A stretch of DNA of 64,000 nt from Pilatotrama ljubarskyi (GCA_022385805.1 MU277699.1:112242-176241), one strand, 5' to 3'. Positions 1-15,096 are shown, numbered from the stretch's first letter. The notes: generated by a model from the sequence alone, not told the origin. Numbers and translations: made by a program.

Positions 1-986
1 ACAGCTTCCGGTACGATAGCGATGTGGACATGACAGATTCTAGCCGCGCCGGGTCTCCCTTGGAATCCCGCCCTAGCCGTGCCGGCCCGCCTCGTCGACG
101 GCGTCGGACCATTGTCCACCTGCCTAGCGACAGCCTGTTCTCTTCGTCACTCGATTTTTATGCATTGATGTCCGAGACGGAGCGCTTTCCCCGCCCACCT
201 GCCTCAACGGGTTGTCATTCCCCTGACTTCGCTCTGCCTGTGATGGAGTCTGACCTTGCACCTGCTTTCTCTCTCCCCAACTCTCCTGCTGAGGGGATCC
301 GCCGGACTAGCTCTGATCGCACTGCAACTTTGGCTCGCCGTGGCTCTTCTGGACTGGACTGGCCCGCTGCGCCTGATGAGGGCAACAAGGATCTTCCTGT
401 ACAGCCTCCGTCTTCCCCTAGCTGCGGACCTCCTGCTGGTAATCCCTGCGACGTGGACGGGGATGAGCTCCTAGACTTATTCTCGGTCCTCGGTTTAGAC
501 GGTGAGTGCCCGTTTGTCCGCGGGCGCAGCATCGGATTTCGGAGCATATGCAATGCATGGACCTTGCGGGTGAACAGGATATTGCTTACTCACCGCCTCG
601 TTCATACAGAGGATGAGAAATGGGGCGCTGTCGGCGGGGTCGACGATTCGGGCATAGCGTTCTCGCTGCCAAGCCTGGCGTCGTCCAAGGGCGCCCGCGT
701 CAGACGCAAGCGCGGCGACACCATCCGCGCTTCCGACTTTGCGAAGATGCCTACATCCGCGTCCTTCGACGGCAGGACTAGCTCCGGTCTCGCTGGACCG
801 CAACGCATCCCGCCTCGGCGCACGCGCTCCGGTACCGTCACGCAGGCTTCGAGCTCCGGCAGCGGCAGGAGGAAGCACGAGGGCTGGCCGACCATCAAAA
901 TGCGGACCACTGAAGAGCCGCTCCGTGTGGACGGGGAAGATGCGGACGACGAATTACTCCTGAAGGACGGCGATGTGGTGGAATGA
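1..986 (+). CDS. 3' end of an unknown low-complexity protein (5' partial)
   Basis: The reading frame is open from the left edge and ends in TGA at 984-986, so the start lies outside the window. A 108-nt intron (502-609, GTGAGT...ACAG) is likely. It is in frame and lacks a stop, but removing it joins an acidic stretch (LGLD to EDEKW) and discards a cysteine- and arginine-rich segment. The protein is rich in Ser, Pro and Arg, with a basic run of five arginines near the start of the visible part and an acidic C-terminus. I recognise no domain. It could be a nuclear or regulatory protein, but that is only an inference from composition. Confidence 0.55.
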   Translation, partial: SFRYDSDVDMTDSSRAGSPLESRPSRAGPPRRRRRTIVHLPSDSLFSSSLDFYALMSETERFPRPPASTGCHSPDFALPVMESDLAPAFSLPNSPAEGIRRTSSDRTATLARRGSSGLDWPAAPDEGNKDLPVQPPSSPSCGPPAGNPCDVDGDELLDLFSVLGLDGECPFVRGRSIGFRSICNAWTLRVNRILLTHRLVHTEDEKWGAVGGVDDSGIAFSLPSLASSKGARVRRKRGDTIRASDFAKMPTSASFDGRTSSGLAGPQRIPPRRTRSGTVTQASSSGSGRRKHEGWPTIKMRTTEEPLRVDGEDADDELLLKDGDVVE

Positions 987-1559
987 ATACTGCGGTCAAG
1001 CTTTCGGACTTATGAGCAAACTCTATGATTTCCGATTCAGTCCTGTCATGCAAAGCCTCTTATCCGCCTACCTCTGACGCATACTGCAGCAGATGTGTTC
1101 CTTAGCCTCCCATTTTCTTAGCTGTAGTATCGTACATGTTTCGCTGTGTTCAGCTATATGGCACGTTTCCGCGTCACTTCCATGTTTTCTTCCTCCTGTG
1201 TGTCGCAATTGCATTCGCTGTCGTTCCGCCTGTAATCGTTTGTCTATGAAGGTCATCGTTGTCCTCCCATACATAGTATGCTAGGACTTCGCAGACTTTT
1301 GCGTTGGAGAACGGAATTCTGTGAACCTCGATGAAGCAACTTCGGGTTTGCAACAGACTGAGCCAACACTTAGCCTAGGGTTAGGTGTAGCTGGTCGTCT
1401 CGTGACCGCAGTCTTTGCAGCGAGCGCTCCGGGACAAGCATCCTGTCCAAGAACCATCACCATCGCTGGTCTTTACGCCTTCGGACCGCCTTATCGTGGT
1501 GTTCTTGGCTCTCCGTCTGCTGCAGCTTACCAATACCAAGGAAACCGCAAAATCAGCCT
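987..1559. other. Intergenic stretch, 3' flank and SIR2 promoter
   Basis: This stretch of about 570 bases holds only short overlapping open frames in several phases. I see no domain or convincing TATA box. It probably contains the 3' UTR of the left gene and the promoter and leader of the sirtuin gene. Confidence 0.4.
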
Positions 1560-4428
1560 ATGCAGTCTTCACCGCCAACGCCGCCGACACCGCCCTCCCG
1601 CGGGTCCGCCGCAGGGGACCCGCCGCGGCGGACAAGCGCCGCGAAGAGAAGGGGCGCCAGCAGCAGCGTGTATGCGGCACAGCTGCGCGCGTTTCTAGAG
1701 GCGGCAGAAGTGGTCGACGTGGAGCCCGACGTAATAGAGGATCTCCTGGACGGGTTCCCGACGGACTCGCCTGACCCGGACGAGGATGGGGACGTCGATG
1801 TGGAAGAGGAAGAAGACCAGGGACCCGCGCGGGAACAGGGAGGCGCCCCGGCGGAGTCGGCCCGAGGCGTGGAAGACGCGGCGAGTGTGGATGGGGAAGA
1901 ATCGGACGAGGAAGACATCGGGGAGGAGTGGGCTGCGTACCTGCAAGAAGGTATGTACTCAACGGCGTGTACGGAGTCATACTGCCTTGCTTGGGATGTC
2001 CGCCCACCACGGACGATGTGGTTGTGGTTCTGGCCACAGTGTGCGTAGGCGCTTTCCGCGTGCTGACACTTCTCCTTATGTGTGGAAGCCGAGACCGCAT
2101 GGACCAAGTCAGAAGTGAAGGAGATGATGTCGACGCTCAAAGAGCAGGGTAATAGACTATCCCGATTATTCGCATGCAGCGGACTCATGCGTTGCAGGGA
2201 TGGCCGCATTCGTAACTGAATACGTCGTGCGACGGGCGATCCCGATCCCTAAACTGTTGTACGCGTTCGGCGTATGCCTCGTAAGTCCCAGCCATCTGCT
2301 GCGCGTACGTACGCCAGCTGCCGACCGCGTTCACACATTCGTTGCTCGCAGTGTCCCGAGCTCCGCGCAAAGCAGCCCCGGACGCTGCTGTACCTGCTCC
2401 GCGTGGCGCTCTCCCGAGAGTACGTCGTGCTCGCCTGTGCGATACATTGTTCCTTCACCCACATGCGCCCTCACGCGCCGCTCTTCTCCGCCCACGCTGT
2501 GTCCACACGCACGCACGACACAGGTTGGAATCGCGCGAGCGTCTGCTGACGTACAACACGATCGACGACGTCGTCCATCTGATCCAGAACGCGCGCCGCA
2601 TCCTGATCCTCACCGGCGCCGGAATCAGTCAGTTTCTTCTTCTCTTTCCTCGGCCCGTTTTGGGACGCAGGGCTTTGTGGCGCTGACAGGACGTCCGCAG
2701 GCGTCTCGTGCGGGATACCCGACTTCCGTTCTCGGAACGGGCTCTACGCTTCGCTGCAGGAGAACGGCGAGTACGATCTCGATGACCCGCAGCAGATGTC
2801 AGTCCTGTCCCGATGTGGTCCCGGAGAACGTTCGCTGATCGAGACGCACAAGGTTCGACATACAGTACTTCCGCGAGAACCCCGCCGGTAAGCGTCCCCC
2901 CAGACTCCCTCCCCGGCACAAGCACTGAGGTAGCCGTTCTTGGAATCCAAATACAGTCTTCTAGTCAGTGTCCGTGGAACTCCTAATCGCCTCCGTGCTA
3001 ACGCCCTGCAAACGCGCAGTTCATTCGCTAGGTACGTTCTGGCGCGCGTCGTGTACACGGCTGGTCGGCTTACGGATCATGCAGCAAAATATACCCCTCG
3101 AACTTTATACCCTCGCCTTGTCATCGTTTCATCAAGCTCATAGAAGACAAGGGAAAGGTAAGCCTCCAAACTCCATTCTATAACATAGCCAACTCCGCCA
3201 TCACCTGGCGAATCCTGTAGCTCCTACGAGTAAGTACAATCCAATACATCCGCTTCCGTGATCAGATATGAAAAGTGCCGGACCGACGCAGAACTACACC
3301 CAAAATATCGACACGCTCGAGACTTTAGCAGGCGTACAGCGCGTCGTGCAGTGCCATGGCTCCTTTGCGACCGCGTCCTGCATAAACTGCAAGGTCCGCG
3401 TCCCCGGGTCAGACATCGCAGACGACATTATGAATCAGCGCGTGCCTCTCTGCAAGCACTGCAACGTCGCCCAGCCACCCGCCGTGTCCGCCAAGACAGG
3501 CAAGAAGAAGGGCAAGAAGCGGAAGGAGGGCTGGGACAGCGATGCCTCCGACGAGCCCGAGCCGCCCGCGTATCCGCCAGGGATCATGAAGGTCAGCAGG
3601 TTGCGCGAGCGCATGCACGGTGCGCCAGAGCTGACACTGCGGATCACATCCTTCCCCAGCCGGATATCACGTTCTTCGGAGAAAAGCTGGACGACGTGTT
3701 CGAACGCTCGTTGAAGGAGGACAGGCACCAGGTCGACCTGCTCATGATCATTGGCACGTCGTTGAAGGTGTCCCCTGTGTCCGATACCATCTGTGAGCCG
3801 AGCTGCGTCTCTTGCCTCACGACCGATGAGACTCACGAAACGCCTGCCCAGCGCATTTGCCACATTCCGTGCCACAGGTGATACCGACAGTCGCGTACTC
3901 GGGACCCGTGCACGCTGACACGACACGCAGATCCTCATAAACAAGACACCTATCAAACATATCAATCCGGACGTCAGTGCTGTCACACGGATGAAACTAG
4001 GCACAACATACTGACATAGCCGTGCCGCATCAGGTCGTACTCCTGGGCAACGCGGACGACATCGTACTCCACCTGTGTCGCAAGCTCGGCTGGGACCTCC
4101 CCGAAGTGCCTATGCCGAACCGCACCCTCGATGCCCCGAGGCCGAACCTCAAGAAGCGGCCCTCGGCAGAATTCGAGCGCGAGCCCCGACGCGTCGGGAA
4201 CAGGTGAGTCTGATACCCTGCTGCTCCTCGGAACTTGGTGCTAACCGCAGCCTGCGCAGTCACGTATGGCTGTTCGAGGGTGCGGAGGGTGGCAAATGGG
4301 TCGAGGAGATCGAGCGGAGGTATCAGCCGCAGTCACAGCCAGCGGACAGCGATGCGCCGCCGAGGTCTGCGCCTTCAGCATCGGATTCGGCAGCAGAGCG
4401 TCAGGCGAAGAAGCCCAGGACGGAATAA
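1560..4428 (+). CDS. SIR2: Sir2-family NAD-dependent protein deacetylase (class I sirtuin, SIRT1/Hst1-like)
   Basis: Seventeen exons: 1560-1950, 2089-2148, 2198-2280, 2352-2419, 2524-2627, 2701-2797, 2853-2887, 2957-2963, 3020-3031, 3085-3157, 3221-3229, 3292-3591, 3660-3792, 3852-3877, 3931-3972, 4034-4203 and 4251-4428. They sum to 1788 nt, giving 595 residues. Visible sirtuin hallmarks are GAGIS (about 231-235), NYTQNID (314-320), the catalytic histidine of QCHGSF (His335), a zinc ribbon with Cys343, Cys346, Cys367 and Cys370, then FFGE, GTSLKV and NKTPIKHINPD. The family removes acetyl groups from histone and other lysines using NAD. The acidic N-terminus and the lysine-rich insert after the zinc ribbon suggest a nuclear protein. 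Three tiny exons are needed to restore the conserved core. The first intron acceptor (AAG at 2086-2088) is the weakest junction. The gene ends 82 nt from the stop of the convergent acetyltransferase gene. Confidence 0.93.
2957..2963 (+). other. SIR2: 7-nt micro-exon of SIR2
   Basis: TCTTCTA is preceded by ACAG and followed by GTCAGT. Including it turns the junction into Val-Phe-Tyr-Ser-Phe-Ala, the conserved sirtuin sequence. Skipping it shifts the reading frame. Confidence 0.85.
3020..3031 (+). other. SIR2: 12-nt micro-exon of SIR2
   Basis: This exon lies between GCGCAG and GTACGT. It encodes the Ser-Phe-Ala-Ser segment just before the KIYPSNF motif and maintains the frame between the 7-nt exon and exon 3085-3157. 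Confidence 0.85.
3221..3229 (+). other. SIR2: 9-nt micro-exon of SIR2
   Basis: CTCCTACGA lies between CTGTAG and GTAAGT. It supplies exactly Leu-Leu-Arg of the conserved GKLLRNYTQNID sequence, and no other local source of these residues exists. Confidence 0.88.
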
Positions 4429-4510
4429 TGCCGTTGACAGAACGCCGTTTTCCGAACCCTGCAGTACCCATGGTACCATTGGTACGCGGCGAAGAGGGTG
4501 TTGTTGAACC

Positions 4511-6149
4511 CTACCGTCGAAGCCGGAGCCGGAACGCGTTCTTTGATTGGGGCGAGTTTGGGTCGAGGTAGTCCTCATAGAAGCCGACGATGAACTCCTC
4601 CGCCTTGAAGCCAAAGCGGTTGTAGAGCAGCTGCGCATAGACACTGAAGTAAGCGGAAGGCACGGACACGTGGAGCATATGGGGTCTACTGACCATGGCC
4701 GGGTTGTTGATCGAGACGTGCAGGGTGATGTCCTTGTTTGGGTTCCGCGAGATGAGGTGATAGAGCATAGATCTATAACGTATCCAGTGTACCGATACAC
4801 GTAGTATTCTTGGGTTAGTGTAGTGTTCCAAGACAGAGTCCGATTACATGTACTGACGTTGCTATCTGGGAATTATCCCACCCGGCGCGCACAGCGAGGT
4901 ATGTGATGTAGGTCTCCTGCGGGGAGCTGAGAAACGCCGCGCCCACGACGAGCTGCTTGTACGTCGCGACGATGGTACACTTCTCAGGAGAGTAATCCAA
5001 GGCGTCGCTCACTAGAGTTCTAGTCAGAATAAGTACGTCCGAAGACGCATATAGCCACAGACCGTCGATGCCCTCCCAGAAGACCCGGGCGAGCAGGTCA
5101 TGCACTTGCGGAAGGTGGCAAGCCTGCAGACTACAGTATGTAATAGGTGCATCCGCCTCTGCGACTTTTTCTCGCTCAGGGCTAAAGATCCACGATGAGG
5201 CAGATCAATCACTCTCCTCCGTCACGGTGAAAATACAGACTCACTGTGCGAGCCTGTGATGTTCTCGAATGTCGCACATAAGCTCCATCCATGGAGTGCG
5301 AGACTCCCAGTCGACCGCAATGACTCCGCTCTGCTTGCTTGGGTTGTAGCCTTGGAGGCGGGAGAGGAAAGAGCGCTCGTACGGGGTCGTCTGTATTGCA
5401 TATAGGGCATCGAGAACTTGTGGGTTGACGCTAGGAGCGGTACGTGTGGTTTGAAGGAGAGTGAGGGTCCCATGGCGTTCATATGATGGGGTTGGGCCGA
5501 GAATCAGCTTGCGCAGCGCTCGCTGCGTTTGCAGACGGTGAGTCTGGAGCGAGAGGAGAGTGGTGAAATGGACGAACAGGTTGCAATCTGCTCTTGGCGA
5601 CAAGCAGATTTGACATCAGGCATCGTCGGGAGTCTGCAGAGACATGCTCGCGGATCTGTCTGGAAGTCTGCCTAGAGAGCGGTTGGAGTGTAGTGGCCTT
5701 CAGTCGGTAAGCCTTCGTCCGCATGAGGTCATGAGGAAGACACACCATCTCGTCCATCTCCTGCTTTGCCTGCAAGCAGAGCTTCTCCGCCTCCTGCAAC
5801 TCCGAAAGCCAAGGCTGAATCACGGCTTCGAACGAATCGCGCCTGTCCAAGTTGTCTTCCCATTCTTGTGAGTGTTGCTCGCGTAGTGCCGCCAGAAGAG
5901 GTTCAAATGAGAGGGTTCGTAAACGGATTTCGGGTGTCTTGGACTTGGCGTCCGTCTTGGTCGTCTTTGCGCGTCCCGTATGCGTGAGCTTACGTTTCTT
6001 GAGTTTTCGGGTCTGCGTATGGAGCTCAGCCATCTTCGCATGGACCGAAATGTACCCGTACTCACAGGGTGGCGGCGAGCATGGGAGGCCTCGTAGAAGT
6101 CAGAATCGTCTGCGGAGTTGCCCCACTCCGAACTCGAGTCGGCGCCCAT
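4511..6149 (-). CDS. KAT14/CSRP2BP-like GNAT acetyltransferase
   Basis: Seven exons on the minus strand: 6149-6066, 6012-5602, 5543-5245, 5181-5063, 5011-4858, 4772-4694 and 4630-4511, total 1266 nt, 421 residues. The C-terminal third matches the GNAT domain of animal KAT14 (CSRP2BP), an ATAC-complex acetyltransferase: FWEGID, TYITYLAVRAGW, DITLHVSINNPAMLLYNRFG, and a final FRLRLRR. The middle is helical and basic, and I could not assign it. The GNAT CoA loop, usually R-x-x-G-x-G/A, reads D-N-S-Q-I-A, so the glycine is replaced. The exon 2/3 junction uses a weak GTCGCC donor and is the least certain; the 53-nt first intron is also inferred. The role is probably histone or nuclear protein acetylation, inferred from the family. 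Confidence 0.8.
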
Positions 6150-7358
6150 CTTGCACTCGGGTCAAAGATGAGCTGTACAACTGTTCAGAGATATCTCCAG
6201 CGAGAGGCACCTCAACATGCGCGCTGGACGAAATGCGTGCAGGTCGGACTGTGCAGTGGTTGGAAGCAAGGAGCGCACTCTCAAGCGCCCATCATCATCC
6301 CATTTTCGCGGTCAGGTGCACGCGTCAGGGCCTGCTGGTCCTAGCACGGCCTTTTCAAGTATAAGTACTAAGTGATAGTACTACAGACTGTAGTACAAAT
6401 ACCATACACACTGTATCTACGAACTCCTATATAGAGGTTACACAGCGGGGTACAGTGCGCTTATATACGACACGAATCACTGGTTTCCTCGCCATGGCAG
6501 GAGCTTCACGTTCTCCCAAGCCAGTATATGCTCACGACAGGCTGAGAGTGGTGCTGGCCCCGGGGATCCTAGATGTGCAACCCCGAGGCAGACATGTGGA
6601 TCCAGCGAGAGTCCAGGAAAGCATTGTACTGTTCACCGATTATAACGACCAGACAGCCTTTCCAGAACGCCACTTGCTTCGATCTGGCCACGGATATGCG
6701 AACCGTGCAATCACCGACTCGCATTGATTGGGGTGCCGCTGACTGTCGCGCATTGCGGAAAGACCAAGGATGCGGGCATGGTCTGCGAGAAGCACTTTGC
6801 ACGCCGTGCGGTACGCCGAAACTCGCGGGCAGGGTCCTTCAACAAAATGGCTAAACGGTGATGCGAGACGAGGCTTCTCTGGTATGGAAAGACTCACATG
6901 GGACCTGTTCTCTATGTTCTGACTGCTGCCGCAGAGTATACCAGAGCTATAAGGAAGAAGAAGCAGTGCTTGAATAAGTATATGGGAACATTTGGCAGGA
7001 CGCTCTCACGCAATATGAAGAGGATGGGCGTTTCTAAGCAAGGCTCTCTTGCTGGTCTCCCCAGGTATCCGTGCACCTCACAAGCACGAGCACGTCTAGA
7101 GAATCAATTCAATGGTAGAGGATATCACCGGTGACATGCCACGGGGTCTTGCAAGACAATGGATCAGCCTTCGACGGTATCGCTTCGTACGTGGATAGAC
7201 GCTCACCTGCGTGAACAGGAGACATGGGAGCAGACGTCCGGGCCCGGGCTAATGCGGCATTCGGGATGCTTCACAGGTGATGGATGCGACCTGCTGACTA
7301 TAAAGAGGCACACGGGCCCGGAGATACGCAGAGCTGCCCTTGCTCGCTATCGACTACC
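6150..7358. other. Intergenic region between KAT14-like and aldehyde dehydrogenase genes
   Basis: About 1.2 kb with only short unsupported frames. It should contain the promoters of two divergently transcribed genes. The only element I can support is a TATA box near its right end. Confidence 0.5.
7299..7305 (+). promoter_or_regulatory. TATA box of first aldehyde dehydrogenase
   Basis: TATAAAG lies 54 nt before the ATG at 7359. The tandem paralogue has the same heptamer 36 nt before its own ATG, which supports function. Confidence 0.6.
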
Positions 7359-9235
<1,877 letters not shown>

Positions 9236-10299
9236 CGGGGTACGCTTGCGGATACCGTGTGATGAGGTCAAATGGATCATGTACAACAAATGTAGGCATA
9301 TTGGACGGATTGTAGCATCGCTGCGCTTGGTCGACACGCGAATGAACAGTGGTTCGGGCCAAAGCAATGCACATGGCAGAACCAGAAGGGCCCGGAGGCT
9401 GCCACAATCAGAGGCGAACGACGGACGTTTCCGAAGAACCAACGTTATAATTGTTGGGCTCTCTGCCCCACAGTATACCCGCAGGCAGCCCTGACAGGAC
9501 AAACCCGCTAGCGAGTTGCAAAAGAGGTCATGCGGCTGTAAGTTCGCGTCCAACTGACCCTCGACCTCGCTTCTTCAAGGACAAATATAAGATCGCCCTG
9601 CAGCATGGCCGAATGTCTATCTCTGATGCACGGTTCGCAGTAGAGGAACTCATGTTGAGAAGTGAACAATACGCAAAGAGACTTGGCAGGGCTCCCAAGC
9701 GGGCCCCTCATCCCGGTCGTCGGTGTGAATGATACCCCCGCAAGGCATCGTTGCGCGAGCGCACAGCCGTAGATACAGCGCCCTCTTACAGCGCCTTCTG
9801 CGCAAGTGCACCTTTCAAAACACCAGTTACGGGAGTATAAGAAGCTCGTGAGAATGTTCCCATGGCGGAGACCTCATAAACATACTGGATCAGAAGCCAG
9901 GCCGTGGGCGTTTACCCAGGCCCGCGGCGATAGGCTCTCCTGCGCCACTACCAGGGCACCCGACCTACTGGCGCGTAAGACACACGCAGGGAGTCTAGTC
10001 AAGACGGGAGGAAGAGACCCATCATTGCGTGCGCAGACGGGTTCAGACACTGAGAGGCCCGCGAACTAGCTGCGAGCTCGAATCCTGCACTTCGGCGAGG
10101 TATATAGTGAGAAAGAGACATGAGAGACTCACGTTTCGCAAAAGGGGACGTCCTTCGGGCACGGTTTCGGTAGCGCAAAGCTTGGAATTCGGGACTTCGC
10201 AGCCACGAGGTAACTCAGCTTGATCGGCGTTCACCCGAGCGTCCGCTCAGCCTGGGATATAAAGAGATCAGCCAACAGCCGGGACTCACCAGGTCCACC
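9236..10299. other. Spacer between tandem aldehyde dehydrogenases
   Basis: About 1.06 kb without a supported gene. The right end carries the promoter of copy 2, with a TATA box at 10258-10264. I found no remnant of a third copy. Confidence 0.5.
10258..10264 (+). promoter_or_regulatory. TATA box of second aldehyde dehydrogenase
   Basis: TATAAAG lies 36 nt before the ATG at 10300, the same heptamer as upstream of copy 1. Confidence 0.6.
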
Positions 10300-12142
<1,843 letters not shown>

Positions 12143-12394
12143 AAGCGACGCTCTTTGTCCAAATCTTGACGGTTTATGCCCATGCGGATGCGTGTTTGTA
12201 TTGTCCCAGAGTAGAGAGAACGAGTAGCTTGACTCAGGATGACGGTACTGATGATCGTATTACTAGATCTGAGGTTCTCAGTCAATTGTATTTCGCGAAT
12301 GCTTCCGCGCCGTATGGTCGGATAGAACAGGAGGAAGGAATGACATACCACACAATAGTATGGGGAAACCATGAGACAAGACAGCTGCGAGCTG

Positions 12395-12695
12395 CTATGA
12401 CGGACCCTCAGGGTCCGGGGCATGCTTGGACACAGTCTGCACTCGTTCGTATAGCTCGCGCTTCTGCATAGACCGCTGTAGTTCCTCTTCACGTTGACGC
12501 ATCTTCTCTCGCCGGCGTTCATCATCCCGTAATACGCCCTGGTACATGGTCTGAAGATGCATTCAGATGCCGCCCTGTCCGTTGAGAAGTGAGAGGTACC
12601 TCGCGTTCGCGCTCTTGAAGGAAGTGTACTCCCCAGATGATGAGAGCAGAGCCTAAGATGGAAGCTCCGAGTGTGAGCTTGGCCGCACGCGACAT
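12395..12695 (-). CDS. PET117: PET117 cytochrome c oxidase assembly factor homologue
   Basis: Two exons, 12695-12600 and 12550-12395, separated by a 49-nt intron, encode 83 residues. The protein starts with MSRAAKLTLGASI, has one hydrophobic membrane-spanning or import segment (about residues 7-25), then HFLQEREREtMYQGVLRDDERR and a charged helical tail. This order, including the GVLRD motif, is that of PET117, a small mitochondrial inner-membrane protein needed for heme A synthesis and complex IV assembly. The length fits the family. Its start is 289 bp from the divergent Cue2-like gene. Confidence 0.85.
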
Positions 12696-12984
12696 GAGTG
12701 TAACGTCGAGTGTCGAGCAAGTAGTCCCAGACGGATATTCGATATCCAGAGAGAGACACCTGCGACGCTACTTCGCGCTAGCCACGAGCCGAAGGAGATG
12801 GTGGAGGAGACCAAAGAGGTAGCTGGGGAGAAGCGCCGATGGATTCACTGAGCTCATCGTCAGCCGCGTCGAGCTGGCGCCCAACTCTGCTGACCACGAC
12901 CTTGCCACGACCACCCTAGCCACCGCTACACATCCCGCAACCCTGTGCTACACACGCTACCCGACGTACTCGACGTCGATCGCA
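12696..12984. promoter_or_regulatory. Shared divergent promoter of PET117 and the Cue2-like gene
   Basis: The two start codons face away from each other across 289 bp, so both promoters must lie here or overlap the coding starts. I could not identify a TATA box. Confidence 0.5.
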
Positions 12985-15096
12985 ATGGCATCACAACCTA
13001 CAGTACAAGATGTCTTGCAGGTACGCACGGAACAGAAGGTCGTACAACGTCGCTAAGTCGCTCCGCTTTCGCGCAAATCTGCAGGCCGAGTTCTCTCCAC
13101 CCCTCGACACTTCACTCATCGCCGCCATTGTCGCGGACTATGTCTCTGGAACCGAAGAAAGCAAAGTAGATGAGCTTCATCAGCTGCGCGAACTCCTGAG
13201 CAATCTGGCAGCATCCGCGGAGAAAGAGTTGGTCGACGAAGACTCGTTGTCTGGCTTCTCCCAGCTCCGCATTTCCCCGACATCTATCGTTGACGACAGC
13301 TCAAGCGCATATGCCTATTCTACAACTGACACTTCCGGGTATGCGTCCACTAGCTCGGACGCATCTGGACAACAGCCATTCAGCTCGGCACTAGGCTTTC
13401 TCAGAGCCGTATTCCCCCATATTCCTTCCGAGAGACTGCGAGAAGTTCTTGCATCCCACGGCGGCGATGGCGATGCTCTCGATATGGAAGCCGTCGTCGA
13501 GGAGCTCCTCACGGGCGAATATGTTCGCGAGCTCGAGGAGCGCGGTCTAGACGAGGCGGAGTCCGCAGCGCTGGGCTATGAGGCGCCCTGGGAAACCGTG
13601 GAGAGGAAGAAGAAGGGCACGAAGCAGAAGAAACAGAACAAGAAGGGTACCACTATTACACTCGTCGATATACGCCAGCAGCAACACGCCCGCCCCGCGC
13701 AGTCCAGCTCGCACCCTGCTCCACCAGATCCATGGACGCAACTTGCTTCGGTCGCTTCTCATCTCTCCACGCTCATCCCATCACACCCCGCGTCCTTCTT
13801 CCGCTCAATATTCCACTCTCCTCAATATCCTACTCCCTCTCATGCTGTGCGCGCGGCCATAGTACAGGTTGCGCGTTCGCTGTCGAGGTGCGAAGATGAG
13901 CTCACAGCAGAGGAGACCCCGTCCCTGTATACCATGCTCGAAGTCATCACTACCTGGCCTGCCTACGCGGATCTTAATCTTGAAGAACGCGATCGGTTAC
14001 TGGAAGACGCGTTGTTTGCTCTCCGCGCAACCGGTGGTGACCCTAACGCTGCGCTTGATGTCGTATCCCTCCTGATCGACCTTGACTCCGACTTCTCCTC
14101 GCGGGAGTACGCATGGGGAATTTACCACCAACCCGCGACGCACACGCCTTCGTCGAAGGCTGTGGCCAAACTCCCGTCTGGACCGCCACCCATCCCGCCC
14201 CCTCCCAACATAGCTCGGCGTGCACACGCACTTCCTAGCCCTTCTAGCGAGAAGCCTCGCGCTTCGCCCAACGCATGGCAGACAGTTCCTATGAGACCTG
14301 TGTCTGACGGCCCGCACCCATTGTCTGGGGTCATCCGAGCGTATACCAAGCCCGATCCAATTCTACCAGCACGGAAAGTGCGTGGCAGCGGCAACGACGT
14401 AGGGAAGGGTGGAAAGGGGGACGTCGGCGAGCTCCAGATAGGCAAACGCGCAGCAGCGAAGCGGCGGGCCTGGGAGCTGTCCGAGCAGAGAAGAGCCGCG
14501 CTCAAGGAGGCCAGTAAGGCGTGGCAGAAAGGCAACTCGAAGAACCACGGGGGCGAGGTCGCCTTCTACTTTGCGGAGAGGGTAAGTCCCGAATCCCAGC
14601 CCGTACTACATCATGTTACGTGTACCAACATGCGTTCCTGCCTAGGCCCGTGAGTTGCAACAGCAGCAGCAGAAGGAACAACTGGATGCCGCCCGCGAGA
14701 TGGTCATGCGCACTCGGTGGGTACCGTACTTCTCGCAGCAACCATAGGATCCGACTGAATTGAGGCGTGCCATAGTTCGATCAGTCCGAACAGTGAGATG
14801 ATTGACTTGCACGGCACCACCGTATTGGAGGCTATCTCAATTGTGCGTGACTACTTGGCTGAGCACGGGGCTACCAATGGTACGTACATTTCTCTGTCGC
14901 ACGGATCCCGTCCTTCTAAACCGTCCGGTGTCTTGCAATTACAGCCAAGCCGCTGCGACTCATCACTGGCCGTGGAAATCACTCTCGCAATGGCGTGGGT
15001 GTGCTAGGACCGGCCGTGAAGAATGCTCTCAGTTCCGATGGTTGGATGGTAGACACCTGCGATGGCGGGCTAGTCATTCGCGGGCAAGCCCGCTGA
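12985..15096 (+). CDS. Cue2-like protein with CUE-like, DUF1771 and Smr domains
   Basis: Five exons: 12985-13020, 13085-14581, 14646-14716, 14776-14879 and 14945-15096, total 1860 nt, 619 residues. The C-terminus is an Smr domain, with the MIDLHG motif near residue 541 and the ITGRGNHS loop followed by GVLGPAVKNAL. Just before it is a DUF1771-type helix with an AREL start and a glutamine run. The N-terminal half has a CUE-like helix triplet (about residues 130-180, around AVFPHIPSERLREVL). This layout is that of yeast Cue2 and animal N4BP2, an endonuclease acting on mRNAs with collided ribosomes. That role is inferred by family. The first exon encodes only 12 residues. Confidence 0.82.

Noticed and set aside
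1553..2209. Minus-strand frames of 180-218 codons opposite SIR2 exon 1
   Set aside because: They are antisense to an acidic and proline-rich coding exon, which produces long Ser/Arg open frames by composition.
10061..10110. tRNA-like box (GCTCGAATCC)
   Set aside because: No matching A box or acceptor stem around it.
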